Shown here: positions 44,656-45,589 of the stretch, piece by piece
Position numbering within the stretch: the first letter of the stretch is position 1
Layout: every line of letters begins with the position of its first letter
Source of the DNA: an uncultured Prevotellaceae bacterium
GTDB taxonomy: Bacteria > Bacteroidota > Bacteroidia > Bacteroidales > Bacteroidaceae
DNA: 45,589 nucleotides
Reading direction: 5' to 3'
Assembly: GCA_900543815.1 (NCBI GenBank)
Contig: UQST01000024.1
Coordinates: 1 to 45,589 of the forward strand
The notes under the pieces: generated by a model
What the model was told of the DNA's origin: nothing
What the model saw: the letters and a program-made list of their open reading frames with translations, nothing else
Database searches by the model: none
Program-made: the position numbers and the translations under genes

Positions 44656-45101
44656 TACTCTCCGTTTATTTCCTTGAGATAATCCTCATGATTGTTGATA
44701 TAGCCTCCTGCATCATAGGGCTGGGATGCCACGGCCAGGCAAACAGTTCCCTCCTGGAAGTCCGTCAGGCAGCACCACACCCCTGCAGGTATCAGGATTC
44801 CGCATGTAGGCGAGTCCATCAGCACGTCGGCCTGTGCTTTTCCATCATCCACATGCATGCAAAATGACCCTTGAAGCGGAAAAACCACCTCGGCACATGT
44901 CCTGTGCGCATGCCCGCCACGGCTTTTTCCTGGCGGAACACCCCATATCCAGAACACCCTCTGCACATCAAAAGGAATCTCTCTGGCACTTTGCAGGAAA
45001 GAAAGGCATCCTCTCTCATCTTTTTTTTCAGGCAGTGCTATCAGGCGGCAACCCCCTGGTAATGCATTAGTTTCTGCGTTTTCGCTCATATCTATGCTCA
45101 T
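44655..45101 (-). CDS. FdtA/WxcM-like dTDP-sugar 3,4-ketoisomerase
   Basis: The 148-aa cupin resembles FdtA, which converts dTDP-4-keto-6-deoxyglucose to the 3-keto sugar. Family motifs are DERGCLSFLQSA, IPFDVQRVFWIWGVPPG, RGGHAHRTCAEV (catalytic His pair) and SPTCGILIPAGVWCC. Its stop shares a base with the start of the aminotransferase fusion, so the pair is one unit. No other polysaccharide genes lie in the window, which is unusual for such enzymes. The start may be 45101 or the in-frame ATG at 45089. A TATCTTTG box lies just upstream. Confidence 0.87.
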   Translation of the reverse strand: MSIDMSENAETNALPGGCRLIALPEKKDERGCLSFLQSAREIPFDVQRVFWIWGVPPGKSRGGHAHRTCAEVVFPLQGSFCMHVDDGKAQADVLMDSPTCGILIPAGVWCCLTDFQEGTVCLAVASQPYDAGGYINNHEDYLKEINGE

Positions 45102-45111
45102 TTATTTACTG

Positions 45112-45119
45112 CAAAGATA
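45112..45119 (-). promoter_or_regulatory. -7 box TATCTTTG for the sugar operon
   Basis: Minus-strand match to TAnnTTTG, 11 nt upstream of the start at 45101, giving a very short leader. No TTTG is seen at the -33 position. It is back-to-back with the tRNA promoter. Confidence 0.5.
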
Positions 45120-45139
45120 CAAAAAAAATCGTCTGAATG

Positions 45140-45171
45140 TTTGCGTGTGTTAGAAAAAACCCCTACCTTTG
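45140..45171 (+). promoter_or_regulatory. Promoter of the tRNA-Ser/tRNA-Glu unit
   Basis: TTTG (45140-45143), a 20-bp spacer and TACCTTTG (45164-45171) match the Bacteroidetes consensus exactly, about 53 nt before the first tRNA. Confidence 0.85.
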
Positions 45172-45223
45172 CAGCGCAATTGAGAGGGACACGGACAGCG
45201 GTTCGACCTAATGCGAGAAGATT

Positions 45224-45310
45224 GGAAGTTTGGGTGAGTGGCTGAAACCACCAGTTTGCTAAACTGACGTGCGGGTTACCGTACCGGGGGTTCGAATCCC
45301 CCAGCTTCCG
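45224..45310 (+). tRNA. tRNA-Ser (GCT)
   Basis: An 87-nt type II tRNA. The acceptor GGAAGTT pairs with AGCTTCC, with G as discriminator base. The anticodon loop TTTGCTAAA carries GCT for AGC/AGU codons. A long variable arm is present (GTGCGGGTTACCGTAC), and the T arm is GGGGGTTCGAATCCCCC. CCA is not encoded. Confidence 0.95.
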
Positions 45311-45341
45311 CTTAGCTGAACAGACCTTGAGATTGCAACAC

Positions 45342-45416
45342 GGCGCTTTCGTCTAGCGGCTAGGACACATGCCTCTCACGCATGGAACACGGGTTCGATT
45401 CCCGTAGGCGCTACCA
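45342..45416 (+). tRNA. tRNA-Glu (CTC)
   Basis: The acceptor GGCGCTT pairs with AGGCGCT (G-T at the first pair). The D arm holds TCGTCTAGCGGCTAGGACA. The anticodon stem ATGC/GCAT has loop CTCTCAC (anticodon CTC), and the T arm is CGGGTTCGATTCCCG. CCA follows directly at 45414-45416. It is 31 nt after tRNA-Ser and shares its promoter and terminator. Confidence 0.93.
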
Positions 45417-45420
45417 ATAA

Positions 45421-45453
45421 AAAGGATGTTTCAATCAAGAAACATCCTTTTTT
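45421..45453 (+). terminator. Terminator of the tRNA unit
   Basis: Stem AAAGGATGTTTC (45421-45432) with GAAACATCCTTT (45439-45450), loop AATCAA, followed by a T run. It is a standard intrinsic terminator. Confidence 0.9.
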
Positions 45454-45564
45454 CATTCTATCACTCCGCCCGCAACACCAGCTAAAGCAAGAACGGCTTA
45501 CAAGGAATCCAAGGCTCACCCGACAAACCTAGGGGAGAGATTCCACAAACCAAAAGAAAAGTTA

Positions 45565-45589
45565 TACATTTGCACCATGAACACACAAG
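45565..45589 (+). promoter_or_regulatory. -7 box and possible start of the next gene
   Basis: TACATTTG (45565-45572) matches TAnnTTTG and is followed 5 nt later by ATG AAC ACA CAA at 45577, cut by the window end. If this is a gene, its message is almost leaderless. Too little sequence remains to name a product. Confidence 0.35.

Noticed and set aside
42589..44682. 697-aa open frame opposite the acyltransferase-aminotransferase gene
   Set aside because: The minus-strand protein has clear PLP and acyltransferase motifs. The plus-strand frame has none and has the usual His/Leu-rich shadow composition.
45224..45453. tRNA-linked attachment site or genomic island border
   Set aside because: Both tRNAs are complete with their own promoter and terminator. 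No integrase or repeat of a tRNA 3' end was found in the window.

Overview
The window looks like a chromosomal segment of a gut-type Bacteroidales bacterium, probably Prevotellaceae or Bacteroidaceae. The family guess is inference. The phylum rests on several things visible in the sequence. Promoters have the Bacteroidetes form (TTTG, 19-20 bp, TAnnTTTG), best seen at 14271-14301 and 45140-45171. There are almost no Shine-Dalgarno sites. An sppA-lpxK-purine phosphorylase-thiL operon, a three-gene glycogen operon, a DUF4301 protein and a probable type IX secretion sorting domain are all typical of the group. Most of the window is core metabolism and envelope. I see no prophage, integrase, insertion sequence, CRISPR array or toxin system. 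|| Layout: 1-5083 carries sppA, lpxK, punA and thiL. 5494-8827 carries cutC, a secreted beta-propeller protein and a secreted amidase. 9424-15757 (minus) carries nifJ, an AAA ATPase with an altered Walker B motif, mtgA and an OmpA-like lipoprotein. 15954-19628 carries proS, an MFS permease and an Fe-S flavoprotein. 19799-24877 carries a Spy-like periplasmic protein (minus), then a plus-strand run of GH43-like protein, MATE exporter, YfcE-type phosphoesterase, secreted esterase and small outer-membrane barrel. 25696-34713 (minus) carries a stand-alone trpB, the glycogen operon (debranching enzyme, glycogen-synthase-like transferase, GH57 protein with probable dead active site and histone-H1-like tail) and DUF4301. 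34976-42266 carries a RelA/SpoT homologue with a degenerate hydrolase domain, an S9 peptidase and mutS2. 42493-45101 (minus) is a two-gene deoxy-amino-sugar unit: an FdtA-like isomerase and an acyltransferase-aminotransferase fusion. tRNA-Ser and tRNA-Glu close the window. || The most striking signal is noncoding. At least six separate intergenic stretches carry degenerate tandem arrays with a fixed period of 22 bp (23 bp in a further array at the left edge). The unit sequence differs between arrays and drifts within one array, but the register holds exactly: 11 units at 32787-33028, 8 at 18797-18972, four phased palindromes at 25161-25246, four GTATCC boxes at 25493-25564, plus 5166-5311 and 6296-6328. 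Two distant arrays share a unit at 19 of 22 positions. I do not recognise this as a named element. A second repeat family is a 25-nt palindrome at 9151, 9218 and 42380, where the first two form a REPIN-like inverted pair. A third candidate is a 210-bp element with 18-19 bp inverted ends at 25261-25470.
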